DNA of 42,100 nucleotides from assembly GCF_002104995.1 (NCBI RefSeq), contig NW_024468324.1, positions 1-42,100 of the forward strand, written 5' to 3'. Positions 11,353 to 20,969 of the stretch are shown here, piece by piece; position 1 is the stretch's first letter, and every line of letters starts with the position of its first letter. Source of the DNA: Linderina pennispora. Lineage: Eukaryota > Kickxellomycota > Kickxellomycetes > Kickxellales > Kickxellaceae. A model generated the notes under the pieces. That model ran no database searches. It was not told the DNA's origin and saw nothing but the letters and a program-made list of their open reading frames with translations. The translations under genes were made by a program, and so were the position numbers.

Positions 11353-12249
11353 ATGAGTGAATTCGGCGAGTTCTTTGTGCCCTCGTCAGATAACATCAAG
11401 TTGCATGCGCGTCTGCGGACACCGAGCAACCCGCGGCGTATGCCCTCGGGTGAGGTAGGGGTATTTCTAATCTGTCACGGCCTGCTCGACACGAAACACG
11501 CGGCGCTGTTCCAGGGCCTGCAGCGCATGCTTCCGTATGCGTCGATTGCGTTTGATTTCCGCGGCAGCGGGCACAGCACCGGAACGACCAACTACGGCAA
11601 CTACCTGGAGGAGGCCGAGGACATCCGTCACATGGTCGACCACATCAATGGACAGGACGGGCAGCGTGTAATTGGGATAATCGGGCACTCGAAGGGCGGC
11701 TCAAGCATGTTTTTGTTTGCGCAAAAGTACCCAGCAATGTGTCCGCAGTTGCTGATAAACTTGTCGGCGCGGTACTGGCTGGACCAGGAGATTGCGGGCC
11801 GCTGGAAGCCCCACCATCTGGAGGCACTGGAGAAGGAAGGGGTGTTTATGTGGCGCACGTTTGGCGGGGCACCGGCGGCAAAAGCCCCCATGGCAGATGA
11901 TGGGTATGCAGGGCTGGCATCGGTGGATGATGTACCGATGCGCGAGTACTGGGTGACGGCGGACCATTTGCGTATGCGCAATGCCACAGATATGTCGGTG
12001 GTGCAGCAGCTGCCGTTCCAGCACTGCTATGTATTGAATATCATGGGCAGCAAGGACAAGGTGGTGCCGGAGCGCGACGTGTGGGAGTACGACCGGGTGA
12101 TGCGGCTCGGGGCGCCGGACTCCCACCGCGTTGTGACCCAGGTAGTCGAGGGCGCGTCGCATTTCTGGAGCAAGCAATTCGAGCTCACGGCCATTGAGGA
12201 TATCATTAGCAGTTGGCTTAGCAAGGTCCTGCCATTAGCAAAGCTTTAA
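11353..12249 (+). CDS. Alpha/beta hydrolase (serine hydrolase, S33-like)
   Basis: A 298-aa intronless gene for a cytosolic alpha/beta-hydrolase. The nucleophile elbow is GHSKGG with Ser113, the acid is likely Asp235 in GSKDKVVP, and the base is His270 in EGASHFW, giving a complete triad in the right order. The oxyanion-hole side is CHGLLD (residues 41-46), and DFRGSGHS (68-75) is the usual next strand-loop. This subfamily in fungi and plants contains esterases, lipases and aminopeptidase-like proteins; the substrate is not deducible. The start ATG at 11353 gives a full-length protein. The gene is convergent with a coiled-coil protein gene whose stop is only 13 bp beyond its own stop. Confidence 0.9.
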   Translation: MSEFGEFFVPSSDNIKLHARLRTPSNPRRMPSGEVGVFLICHGLLDTKHAALFQGLQRMLPYASIAFDFRGSGHSTGTTNYGNYLEEAEDIRHMVDHINGQDGQRVIGIIGHSKGGSSMFLFAQKYPAMCPQLLINLSARYWLDQEIAGRWKPHHLEALEKEGVFMWRTFGGAPAAKAPMADDGYAGLASVDDVPMREYWVTADHLRMRNATDMSVVQQLPFQHCYVLNIMGSKDKVVPERDVWEYDRVMRLGAPDSHRVVTQVVEGASHFWSKQFELTAIEDIISSWLSKVLPLAKL

Positions 12250-12262
12250 TAAGTATATAACT

Positions 12263-12658
12263 TCAGTACGAAGTAGTAGCCCACAGCTTGACGGCGTCCC
12301 GGAACGCCTCCTGCAAGGACGCTAATTTCTGCTGGACATCCAGTATACGGGTCTCGTCTTCGGCCAGGTGGCGACGCGACATCACAAGCATGCGCTCATC
12401 ATTGGCAGTCAGGTCAATGTCGCCGTGCAGATACTTTTCGCGTATCTTGGTCTGCAATTTAATCTGAGTGTGGGTTTCGGCCTGCAGGCGGGCGAGCTCC
12501 TTCAGACGCAGCTCGAGTTCGGGCCGCTGGCGCTCCAGGGAGTCGTGGGCCAGGGCAGCCAGGTATAAAAGGGCCTTTTCGCGCGCGTTGTGGGTCGAGC
12601 GGAGGCGGTCGCTGATGAGCTTGTAGAGGAGTTGGTCGGGTGTTGCGTGAGGCGGCAT
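12263..12658 (-). CDS. Small coiled-coil protein of unknown function
   Basis: 131 aa starting at a good ATG (12658), rich in Leu, Arg, Glu, Gln and Ala and almost entirely helical; heptad-like patterns run from about residue 25 to 120 (LERQRPELELRLKELARLQ and later). No signal peptide, no Cys. A TATATATA box lies 60-70 bp upstream. I do not recognise the family; it could be a small subunit of a complex such as a kinetochore, Mediator or vesicle tether, but nothing in the sequence decides this. It is convergent with the hydrolase gene. Confidence 0.65.
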   Translation of the reverse strand: MPPHATPDQLLYKLISDRLRSTHNAREKALLYLAALAHDSLERQRPELELRLKELARLQAETHTQIKLQTKIREKYLHGDIDLTANDERMLVMSRRHLAEDETRILDVQQKLASLQEAFRDAVKLWATTSY

Positions 12659-13128
12659 GAGTGGGGGAAAATACAGGTATAGATGGGTTGCCTGGGGGAG
12701 ATGTACCAGGGAGGGGAGGGTATATATAGGGGTTTATTGTGTGGCGGGTTACAATAGCATCAAGGAGAGATGCCAGAAGTCTCGAGATTTGCAGAGTAGA
12801 TGCTTTGGAGAATAATAGGGTAGGGTGGCACCTTTTGAATCTGCTGCGTCTGAATACAGCCATTCCGAGACATGCTTGCAATTGGAAGTACCTGTAAAAA
12901 TATATGACTTGCATGTCCTGCGGGCTGGGACGGGATTTGCTGGGTTCGGCTGAACCACAAAAACGCAAGAGGCTCAGCAGGTGGTATTTGTCCATGTGAG
13001 GTATAGTAGAGGCGTACATGTCACCGAGGACAAAAAAAGAAAAATCGTTGTAAACAGCAGCTGCCTCGCGAATTACTATTTCCTTCTCCAGTCAATTTTT
13101 ATTATTTTTACATTAATTTAGACAGCCA
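12659..13128. promoter_or_regulatory. Divergent promoter region
   Basis: This 470-bp stretch lies between the start of the minus-strand coiled-coil gene and the start of the plus-strand sorting nexin gene, so both promoters should be here. A TATA box is visible only for the minus-strand gene. Short open frames here are not convincing. Confidence 0.5.
12720..12729 (-). promoter_or_regulatory. TATA box of the coiled-coil gene
   Basis: CCTATATATA read on the minus strand, about 62 bp before the ATG at 12658. Confidence 0.5.
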
Positions 13129-16100
13129 ATGTACACGGTGGTGGATGCAGTGCGGGTGGTTCTCGGGTACGCGATATTCGTGCCAGTGGTGGCAGTGGCA
13201 GTGGTGGTGACGCTGCTGGTGGCGAACATCATGACATCATACCTGTTCCAGCGGCGACACAGACAGGCAAAGCACGGCCCATTACAGCCGCCGGTGCAGC
13301 GCATACAGCGACTGGGGTTCTGGAAAACACTCAATGCGCAGTCGCTCTACAAAACGCAATACAACGAGACGTGGGCCGAGCCCCATGTGCGGCTTGCTGG
13401 CTTGCCGCAGACAGAGACAGCACTGGCGCAGATAGTCGGCCTGGTGGTGCGGGATTTTGTGCATGGGTGGTTCCGCGGGATCTCGGCCGACCCGTCGTTC
13501 CCGCGCTGCGTGCAGACGCAGATAGTGCAGTGCAGCGAGGGCATCGTGGAAAGGGCGCGGGGGCTGGATGTGGCAGAGTTCCTGGTCGGCCAAGTGGTGC
13601 CGATAGCGACACGGCATCTGAAGGCCTTGCGGCAGAAGACAAGCAAATGGCATGCGGCGGCCGAGGGCAAGCGGCAGGTGATGGCACATATGCGGCATAT
13701 AGTGGATCTAGTGGTGCCGCTGGTGCTGCCGGTCGACCAGGCGTCGTTTCTGCCGCACCGCGTGCTGGTGCGCGAATTGCTGGTGGGTGCGCTCCTGGCG
13801 CCCATAGTGATGAGCCTGGCGGAGCCCGACACGCTGAACCAACTGCTGGACGGGCAGTTGGCGCGGCTGATCCGCGAGCAGCATATGGTCAGCGAGCTTC
13901 GCGAGGCACTGGAGATGCAGGCGGACGAGCATGTGGCCACGTACCAGGAGTTCATGGAGACCATTGAGGCGTGCGGGGACGCAAACGAGCTTGTGCGCAT
14001 CCATGAGGACGTGGTCGCGCAGATCCGCAAGAAGCGCATTCTGATCATGGGTCTGGGCAAGGACGACATTGTGCATGGTGAGCGGGTGCGGGACATATTG
14101 GTGTATGTGAACCGGCTCTACGTGGCGAAAAAGAAGGCCGAGCGGCGGCTTGAGCTGCTTCGTAAAGATGCGCCTCCGGCGTTCGGCACGCCTAATAAAC
14201 GCATGTCAACCTACTATGCGCACCGCGATGAGCCCGAGACGCTGGGCCTGCCGCAATTCACACTGCGCGAAATCCTGACCAACGTGTCCAGCCTGTCAGC
14301 GTTCGCTGAGCACCTGGACCCCTCGAGCCGCGCTCTGCTGGAATTCTGGCTGAACATCGAGGGCGTCAAATCACAGCCCACCAGTGCGGTGATGGGGGTT
14401 TTGTGGAAGACGTATTTCACACGACGTGCCGATGAGCTGGCAGCGCTGGGCCCCGAGACCGCCGCTGCAGTGTCGGATGTGCAAAAGTACCTGAAGCCGT
14501 GGCGGGCGCCCGGCGAAATGGCGCTGGGTGAGGTGCCCGAGCAGGAATGCCGGGAAGCGTTTCGCATGATTAGCGAGGTGCAGGGCCAGGTGTTCAGCTA
14601 CCTCAAGCAAAAGGAGCTGCCTTCGTTCCTGCACGGCCCGCTCTACAAACGGTTCCTGCGCTCCTATGTGGTCACCCCGCGCCAGGAGCAGGTCGACGGT
14701 GCGTTGTTTGCTGAGAGACCGGAGATACCAGAGATGCCAGAGATGCCAGAGATGCCAGAGATGCCAGAGATGCCAGAGATATCAGAGAGACGCCGGTCGG
14801 TAGCCGAGTCGGTTGGGTCGACAGGACGGTCTGAAGCCTCGTCACGGCGGATGTCGGAGCGCTGGAGCTTTGCGCCTGCCAAGCCTCGCCCAGCGCCCAT
14901 GGCCGTGGAGACTGCAGCGGCAGTGGTCGTGCATCGCAACGAGAGCGCATCCAGTATCATGCATATGGAGTCAGCCATTGATCTGCCAAACGACTTATCG
15001 GGATCGGTGCCAGAAGAGCTGTCACCAGCAGACCATCCGGAGGAGCCGTCCGAGTATCTGCAGCCGGTGCGCCGTCGTGTCGACCGGTCGGAGGTACGGC
15101 GGCTCAGCGCGTCGTTGCGGTCAATCAGCTTGCATGATGCCGGCAAAGTCGACAGTGCGCTGGCCGAGCCCCTGGAGCCCCTGCTCTCTGACAGTGAAGA
15201 GGAGGAGGAGGAAGAGGCGACGTCCGAGACCGACTCTGACCCGTCGTCGCTGGTATTGGCGCGCGCACTAACGAATCCAGCGCCCGGCGACCTCTTCCTC
15301 GACCTGCGGCTCACGCAGCTGACCGAAGCGCTGGCGCGCAAGGCCCACCAGATGGCGATCGTCAAGGCGCTGATGAAGCAGGCAATGACCCGCCACAAGC
15401 CGCACGAGCAGCGCATCTTGCAGGCGTCGTACCGGGATTTGCGCCGGGAGCTTCTGGCCGGCGTCGAGCAGCAGAAGCTGTATGAAATGTGTCTGCGCGA
15501 GCACACGCTGTCGGAACGCACGCTGCTGCACATTCCGCGCGCCATGGCCACCGACGACGCAGAGCCGCATACCGTCTATCTGATTGAGCTGCAGCAGACC
15601 CAGGACTCCCATGCCCTGGCTGGCTGGGTCGTAGCCAGGCGGTACCGCGAATTCCACGCATTGCACCGCGAGCTGAAGCTGCAGGAGCCGCAGGAAATGC
15701 GCAGGCACGAGCTGCCTGCCCGTGCCCCACTCCCCTGGCTGCAGAAAAAGGACGTTGAGCAGCGCCGCCTGCTGCTGGAGCGCTACCTGTCTGGGCTGCT
15801 GCGTGTGCCGCGGCTCTGCCAGACCCACGCCCTGAAGCTGTTCCTGTCGGCGCTGCCGCCGCCCGACAACGAGCAGCCGCTGGGATGGATGGCACGCATC
15901 CACGCCACGGTCAACCAAGACCTGGAGGGGATTACTGGCGCCGAGTCCATGCTCGATATGATTGTCAAGGAGCTGGCCGGCCAAGTCACCATGCAGAGTG
16001 CGAGGCCCGAGGAGCCCACACTGTTCACCGATCCCTTATCCGACGTGTTTGTCGAACTGTTCGGCCTGACCAGCCGCCGCAACTGGCTGCGCAAGCAAGC

Positions 16101-16506
16101 AATTTCCATTCTCCTGAGGCATATTCTCGGCGGCACCGTCGAGCGCCGTGTCCGCGATGCCACCCAGTCCCTACTGAAGGACCAGCTGCTCTCTGGCCTT
16201 CTGGAGAATCTGCGCGCCACGCTGTGGCCCGACAATGGTTCTGGCGGGTTCTTGCATTTCCAGGGCTTCAAGCAGCGGACCGAGTTGCAGAAAAAGGAGT
16301 GTCGCGAGAGCGCGCGCACCCAGATGCTGTGGTACGTGCCCAGGCTTCTGGGCGCCATGGTGGGCAGGAAAAATGCTGTCACCGGGGCTACCCGTTTGGT
16401 CGATGCTGTGCAACTGCCCAAGGCTAATTTGAGCCTGGTGCTGATGCTATTCGATGCTGTTGTTGTGGCAGTGTTTCCCGAAATCAGGTACCAGATGGAG
16501 CAGTAG
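13129..16506 (+). CDS. PXA-RGS-PX sorting nexin of the Mdm1/SNX13/SNX14/SNX25 family
   Basis: A 1,125-aa membrane-anchored sorting nexin. Residues about 8-37 form a hydrophobic anchor with a following RRHRQ. Next come a PXA domain (about 85-290), an RGS-like domain (about 360-520, LREILTNVSSLSAFAEHLD then ALLEFWLNIEG), a disordered part with an EMP tandem repeat (about 532-553) and an acidic run (about 687), a PX phosphoinositide-binding domain (about 812-905, with RRYREFHALH and a Pro-rich loop LPARAPLPW), and a C-terminal nexin domain (about 968-1090, DVFVELFGLTSRRNWLRKQ). In yeast Mdm1 tethers ER to vacuole and lipid droplets; a similar contact-site role is likely. The whole is one uninterrupted frame from ATG 13129. 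Domain order and length fit the family well. Confidence 0.92.
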   Translation: MYTVVDAVRVVLGYAIFVPVVAVAVVVTLLVANIMTSYLFQRRHRQAKHGPLQPPVQRIQRLGFWKTLNAQSLYKTQYNETWAEPHVRLAGLPQTETALAQIVGLVVRDFVHGWFRGISADPSFPRCVQTQIVQCSEGIVERARGLDVAEFLVGQVVPIATRHLKALRQKTSKWHAAAEGKRQVMAHMRHIVDLVVPLVLPVDQASFLPHRVLVRELLVGALLAPIVMSLAEPDTLNQLLDGQLARLIREQHMVSELREALEMQADEHVATYQEFMETIEACGDANELVRIHEDVVAQIRKKRILIMGLGKDDIVHGERVRDILVYVNRLYVAKKKAERRLELLRKDAPPAFGTPNKRMSTYYAHRDEPETLGLPQFTLREILTNVSSLSAFAEHLDPSSRALLEFWLNIEGVKSQPTSAVMGVLWKTYFTRRADELAALGPETAAAVSDVQKYLKPWRAPGEMALGEVPEQECREAFRMISEVQGQVFSYLKQKELPSFLHGPLYKRFLRSYVVTPRQEQVDGALFAERPEIPEMPEMPEMPEMPEMPEISERRRSVAESVGSTGRSEASSRRMSERWSFAPAKPRPAPMAVETAAAVVVHRNESASSIMHMESAIDLPNDLSGSVPEELSPADHPEEPSEYLQPVRRRVDRSEVRRLSASLRSISLHDAGKVDSALAEPLEPLLSDSEEEEEEEATSETDSDPSSLVLARALTNPAPGDLFLDLRLTQLTEALARKAHQMAIVKALMKQAMTRHKPHEQRILQASYRDLRRELLAGVEQQKLYEMCLREHTLSERTLLHIPRAMATDDAEPHTVYLIELQQTQDSHALAGWVVARRYREFHALHRELKLQEPQEMRRHELPARAPLPWLQKKDVEQRRLLLERYLSGLLRVPRLCQTHALKLFLSALPPPDNEQPLGWMARIHATVNQDLEGITGAESMLDMIVKELAGQVTMQSARPEEPTLFTDPLSDVFVELFGLTSRRNWLRKQAISILLRHILGGTVERRVRDATQSLLKDQLLSGLLENLRATLWPDNGSGGFLHFQGFKQRTELQKKECRESARTQMLWYVPRLLGAMVGRKNAVTGATRLVDAVQLPKANLSLVLMLFDAVVVAVFPEIRYQMEQ
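14722..14788 (+). repeat. 9-bp tandem repeat encoding EMP repeats in the sorting nexin
   Basis: The unit GAGATGCCA occurs five times in a row, with a diverged copy at each side (GAGATACCA before, GAGATATCA after). It is in frame and gives Glu-Met-Pro triplets in the disordered linker between the RGS and PX domains. Copy number should vary between strains. Confidence 0.85.
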
Positions 16507-16723
16507 CGGGGGGTTTTGACTTTTGATGTTTATTGTGCGCCAAACGCAGCTAGGGTTTCCCTGGACTTCTCCTGCAGCTAGTGCCCCTTTGCAATGGTAC
16601 TTTTCCTAGTGAGTCTGTTGCTGTCTGAATATCCTCGACAATACGAGTCTGTTTGGTATTTTTTTTGCTCCTGAAGTCTGCACATCTCCCCAAGCAAAGT
16701 CTTCTGAACATGGTACTAAACAC

Positions 16724-16730
16724 TATAAAT
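16724..16730 (+). promoter_or_regulatory. TATA box of the Tyr/Gly-rich small gene
   Basis: TATAAAT, 80 bp before the ATG at 16810. Confidence 0.5.
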
Positions 16731-16809
16731 ACTCACCATTTCTCCCAGGCTAATTTGTTCTGCGATAACTATCCTTTCATCAATATTGCAAAAAAAAAAA
16801 AAAAGTACT

Positions 16810-17160
16810 ATGTATCCCCATATGCAGCCCGTCCAGTCAACCGGTGAAGAGTACAGTGCTGGCTATGGCGGCTATGACTATTGTGATGGATATTCCGATC
16901 GTCCTGCGGACCACTATGGCCATCTGGTGGAAGTGCATGGTCTCAATTCCACGAATAATCGAGCCGCGATAGAGCGCAAACCTAGGCTTTCCCAGATCAG
17001 AGCGATTGCGCAAAACACTTTGCCTGCTGTTTACTCCACTGCTGCCAGCTTGCAAACTAGCCCATTTGCTCCTAATCAGTTTATTCCTCAGCCTCCTCCT
17101 CTCGCTCCTGGCCAGCCAAACTCTGTCTCATTGGCCCACTACCATTATTCCAATTACTAG
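16810..17160 (+). CDS. Small Tyr/Gly/Pro-rich protein of unknown function
   Basis: 116 aa from the ATG at 16810, which directly follows a run of 14 A and lies 80 bp after a TATAAAT box. The N-terminal third is rich in Gly, Tyr and Asp (SAGYGGYDYCDGYSD), the middle is basic, and the C-terminal third is rich in Pro, Gln and Ser and ends in YHYSNY. No signal peptide, no domain known to me. The composition suggests a disordered, possibly RNA- or protein-binding protein. A slightly earlier in-frame non-standard start would only add Lys from the A run. Confidence 0.5.
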   Translation: MYPHMQPVQSTGEEYSAGYGGYDYCDGYSDRPADHYGHLVEVHGLNSTNNRAAIERKPRLSQIRAIAQNTLPAVYSTAASLQTSPFAPNQFIPQPPPLAPGQPNSVSLAHYHYSNY

Positions 17161-18029
17161 TCTGCTACCTGTGGTTTACTACGTCTTCTATGGTTGGAAT
17201 ACCCCATGAATTTTCGCTGACGAATGTTTAGGTATATCATTCCTAGAGGACATGTTTCAACTTGTACGTTTGGTGTCAATAAATGCATAGGAACACATTC
17301 AGTGTATATCAGGTAGATATTGTTTAGCAAGAGATGCCTATTGCTCTTATTACTGCTATTTAGCAATGCTAGTCTTTTCACTCTACTAGTCAGTAAGGGA
17401 TGTTTTTCCAGGCATTTGATATATTCACCGGCATTTGTCGAATGAGTACTCGGTATCTATCAGTCTCTAGAATAGCTCCATTGGTGCCTATTGTGTGTGC
17501 TTGAGATACGTGATAAAGTTAACGGAACGTTATGAGATCCTTGTGGCGCTGAATATTATTTGAATCCATTCTAACCTGAGTCTGCAATGGTTTGTACTCA
17601 AACACAATATGGAATTTATTTTTATCCCAGAGGACCAGTGACTCACGGGTGCAGCAATATATGGCTACTCAAGCGCATATCCAAGGAAAAATATGTAGTA
17701 TCTCGAGTTTATGGAATACTGCTGATAGCCTCCTGCAATTGAAAAATAATGTTCACTTTCGGTGCGCCGTTCTACAACGTAGTATTAAACATGGAAGCAT
17801 GCTATGGAAAGAAGGAAGAATCTCCAAATGAATAGCCGTATCTCTGTTTATACAGGTAGTCAGTGCCTACACGAGGACATCTAGAGCCACGCCGATCACT
17901 GTCTGGATTGGCACAGCTAATCAAAAGCACATGTTTACAATAACCAGTTCTGTGTATTCTCCGTTAGCCAAAGCGCCAGAAGTTACAGAATGTATATACT
18001 TGTCACAAATGGTGAACATTTATTTATCA
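17161..18029. other. Intergenic region, no gene seen
   Basis: AT-rich sequence between two genes that converge on it (plus-strand small gene and minus-strand Argonaute). It probably contains both 3' untranslated regions; AATAAA-like sites occur at 17277 and, for the minus strand, near 18019. Short open frames are not convincing. Confidence 0.6.
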
Positions 18030-20513
18030 TCACATGAAATACATGTCGCCCTCCAGATTCCGGTGCACTGGAACCAATGCCACATCATCGGTACGCTTAC
18101 CTGTGAATTTGGATAGCTGATCAAATGGAATGTTTGTGTGGAATCTCCCCTGACCCGTTAGCCTATGTGCATAGTAGACAGGGGCTGGCATGGTGGCAGC
18201 CTTGGGCACAATCGGATACAAGTAGCTGAGATTGTATGTGAGTTGCTGGATGTCCTCAACCGAAAACTGGCTGTCATCGTGTAGCACCATATAATATGCT
18301 GGTCGTGCAGTGCCGATAGTCGACGCATGCGCCAGCAGGTAAAAGTCAAACAAGCATGGGTTGACTACGCCCTGCTCAAGCACGGTTCCCGGTAGACAGT
18401 TACCGTTCCCCCCAGCCTCGGTGCATAGATCCTGCCCTGGTGCGGGCAGTATGCGTGTGTGGTGCCGCTTTCGCACAATTACCATTGTCACCTTGGGCCG
18501 GTACCCGGGCTCGATCAATTCACACCCCTTGTAAATCCCGTCGAGCTCAAGCTGCTTGACTGTCTGCAGCACTGAATCGCCAATGCCATCGCGATAGTAG
18601 ATGATGCGCTTGGGCTTTTGCTTTGTCTTGCTGTAAAAAATCCGCAGGCAATGGCGCACGATGACGTCAAAGTTTTCGATAAACTCCATCTTCTTCGGGT
18701 GCTGTAGCACAGTACCGGCAAACCGCCGGCACTCCAAGTCTACTGAGCTCAAGATCGCTGCTACTGACATGTTGCCAGCCTCTGTAGTGTGGTTGACGTC
18801 CGCTGATATCACCATTGTCGAGTCGATGCCAGGCATGTCGCGGGTCTGCAAGCCCGCAGTGAAGCCGCCAAGCTTTGTGTTGATCTTCAGGCCCACTAGT
18901 GTCGTGTACTTTGGGTTGTTGCCCTGCCGAACGTTGTTTGCCAGCAGACACTGTGTCATAACTCCGACGACGGTGGTGCCAACACGCTTGATCTCGCCGT
19001 ACCGTGCCAGGCTGTTTGCTGGTAGGACGCACATCACGAGCTGGACAGGCACCTTCGACTGTGTTTCAGCCGCCTGGCACGCGCTGCGGATTTCTGACTC
19101 GATAGAGCAGTTCATCGGCGCGTACTTGATGGGCGGTGCAGTGCATGCGATCTGGACGCCGATCTTACTGCATGTCTTGGCCAGCTGGTTCACAAATGTA
19201 CTGACCATCGCTTGTGGCACCATGCGCTGGTTGGTAAAGCATATGATGGCCCATGATACGAGCTGCTTGCCTTCGATGACTTTTTGTCTGTCTGCCTGCC
19301 AGTGTGCGTGCGACGGAGTTATGACTTGGTCGTCTCGGAACTTTAGCTGCGGTGTCTGTAAAACGCGGGCGTCAAACTTTTCGAGCTGTTGGCTGACAGT
19401 GATACCGAACGCCTTCAGATCCGGATTATTAGCTGTGTCCAAAAGCTCGATTCCATGCTCGGTGATCCTCTGTCGCGCCTGTGGGCCGAGGCTACCAAAC
19501 CGAAACACCTGCGACTGCTGATATCCACTGACTTTGGGCAGCATCTGACCAGGCACCACCTCGCACAGCTCCACGGGCACCATGGTTCCCAGAGCAGTCT
19601 TTGCACAAGGCAAGCGGGTGTCTATATCTGCCTTGTAGAACTGAGCGATAGGCACGCCGTCAATTCTCACTCTGCTGGCGGGCACTGGTGAGAACCCCGA
19701 GATCCACGCCGTGGCATCCGATCCAGGTATTCTGAATTTTACATTTTTTAGCACCGGTGCCATCCTCCGCCAGTCGTCGATCTGCAGGTCCTCAAGTGAC
19801 TGCACCCGCTTGGAGCGGAAGAAATCCATCGCCATGTCCTGCAGTGTGCGGCCGCTGATTACAGGCACTGGCTTTGTGTGAATGCTCAGAAACAGCGAGC
19901 CCTGGCCTGCCTTGACGGTCTGCCGGAACCCCCACCAGATATCGAACCCGGCGTCGGTCCTAATCTTCTCAAACTCCGTCACGCAAGTATTCCCCAGAAC
20001 ACCCAGCTGGATCATAGGGTAAACCCGGAATATCCGATCCAGCACAAACAGCAAGTCGTGGATGTATGTCTCTGGAATCGATCGATCACCATCGCAGTAC
20101 CTTTTCAGCGCCTTCGTCTCATAGCGCCGATGCATGCTAATGGTCACCTCGAACTGGTGCATAGTCTCGGGCCGCCCAAACAGCCGCGGAACGGTCTTCT
20201 TCAGCTCATCGCCGATAGAGTCCTTCTTGCCAATGATCGATTTGGGCGCAAATATGAACTCGCCACCGTCATAAGCAAAGTATCTGTCTGTCGCTCCGAT
20301 TGCCGCCTTCACCAGCTCACTTTTGATTGCTACGGGAACGCGTTTGGCGCCAACCACTGTAGCCTTGTATGCGTAAATGTGCCTGCATTTAATTTCCGAA
20401 ATGCGGAACGCATTCAGCAACACCTCGGTCGCTGTGCCAGCTGCACTTGGCTTTTCCGGTGGCTTAGGTAGTCCCTGCCACTGGTCGGCAACCTCTTTGC
20501 TCTTTTTGCCCAT
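18030..20513 (-). CDS. Argonaute protein with intact slicer residues
   Basis: An 827-aa Argonaute, the small-RNA-guided effector of RNA silencing (fungal QDE-2/Ago1 group). Order: N domain (about 25-170), PAZ (about 220-330), MID (about 440-555) and PIWI (about 565-800). The 5'-phosphate pocket residues have counterparts at Tyr505, Lys509 (YGEIKRV), Gln521 (TQC) and Lys547 (INTKLGG). The catalytic tetrad is complete: Asp572 (SADVNH), Glu610 (KKMEFIE), Asp642 (YYRDGIGD) and His783 (YYAHRL), so cleavage activity is likely. It ends in YFM, like the usual YFA-type end. The ATG at 20513 is chosen because upstream in-frame codons encode an unlikely hydrophobic stretch. One uninterrupted frame, no intron. 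No Dicer or RdRP gene is in the window. Confidence 0.95.
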   Translation of the reverse strand: MGKKSKEVADQWQGLPKPPEKPSAAGTATEVLLNAFRISEIKCRHIYAYKATVVGAKRVPVAIKSELVKAAIGATDRYFAYDGGEFIFAPKSIIGKKDSIGDELKKTVPRLFGRPETMHQFEVTISMHRRYETKALKRYCDGDRSIPETYIHDLLFVLDRIFRVYPMIQLGVLGNTCVTEFEKIRTDAGFDIWWGFRQTVKAGQGSLFLSIHTKPVPVISGRTLQDMAMDFFRSKRVQSLEDLQIDDWRRMAPVLKNVKFRIPGSDATAWISGFSPVPASRVRIDGVPIAQFYKADIDTRLPCAKTALGTMVPVELCEVVPGQMLPKVSGYQQSQVFRFGSLGPQARQRITEHGIELLDTANNPDLKAFGITVSQQLEKFDARVLQTPQLKFRDDQVITPSHAHWQADRQKVIEGKQLVSWAIICFTNQRMVPQAMVSTFVNQLAKTCSKIGVQIACTAPPIKYAPMNCSIESEIRSACQAAETQSKVPVQLVMCVLPANSLARYGEIKRVGTTVVGVMTQCLLANNVRQGNNPKYTTLVGLKINTKLGGFTAGLQTRDMPGIDSTMVISADVNHTTEAGNMSVAAILSSVDLECRRFAGTVLQHPKKMEFIENFDVIVRHCLRIFYSKTKQKPKRIIYYRDGIGDSVLQTVKQLELDGIYKGCELIEPGYRPKVTMVIVRKRHHTRILPAPGQDLCTEAGGNGNCLPGTVLEQGVVNPCLFDFYLLAHASTIGTARPAYYMVLHDDSQFSVEDIQQLTYNLSYLYPIVPKAATMPAPVYYAHRLTGQGRFHTNIPFDQLSKFTGKRTDDVALVPVHRNLEGDMYFM

Positions 20514-20681
20514 GTAGTCTACGGGAAGTTCGAATGAGTAGAGGAAAACAGTCGCAGAGCACCAAAGTTTGAATTGCTGTGAAAAGAATGTCAATTGGAA
20601 GAGTTGCACGCTGCTGTGTATTTTTCGGTCGATTGCCTGAAAATTTTAGGGTTGCGAACGGCTCGAGCCGCGGTTTGCCTT

Positions 20682-20843
20682 CTATAAATCTGTGAAGACG
20701 AGCCCGAACTCGTTGCTGACCAACATTGTCTGCAGCTTCAGCCGCTTTATTTCGCTGATGTGCTTCCTCATAGCCTCTGACGAGTTGAATAGTTTCTCGC
20801 AACACTGGCAAAACACATATTCGCTGGTGTCATGAGATGGCAT
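20682..20843 (-). CDS. Small finger-like protein (53 aa)
   Basis: A short gene upstream of Argonaute on the same strand. It starts at ATG 20843, 77 bp after a TATATAAA box, and ends in TAG. It contains CQCC-EKLFNSSEAMRK-H, which has the C-x2-C-x12-H spacing of a C2H2 finger, but the last His is missing at the usual place. The rest is short and partly hydrophobic (SNEFGLVFTDL). It might be a micro-protein, a finger remnant, or the first exon of something else. The TATA box at the right distance argues for transcription. Confidence 0.4.
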   Translation of the reverse strand: MPSHDTSEYVFCQCCEKLFNSSEAMRKHISEIKRLKLQTMLVSNEFGLVFTDL

Positions 20844-20919
20844 TAGTAAAAATAGAGGGCTGGAGGAAAATAATGGAGTGATGAAGTGGTTCTTGGCTTT
20901 TGTTGGGTGGCAAATGGCG

Positions 20920-20928
20920 TTTATATAG
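20920..20928 (-). promoter_or_regulatory. TATA box of the 53-aa gene
   Basis: CTATATAAA read on the minus strand, 77 bp before the ATG at 20843. Confidence 0.45.
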
Positions 20929-20969
20929 AACCATTGTCTGATAGTATAACTGCAAAGCCTGCGAGTCAT

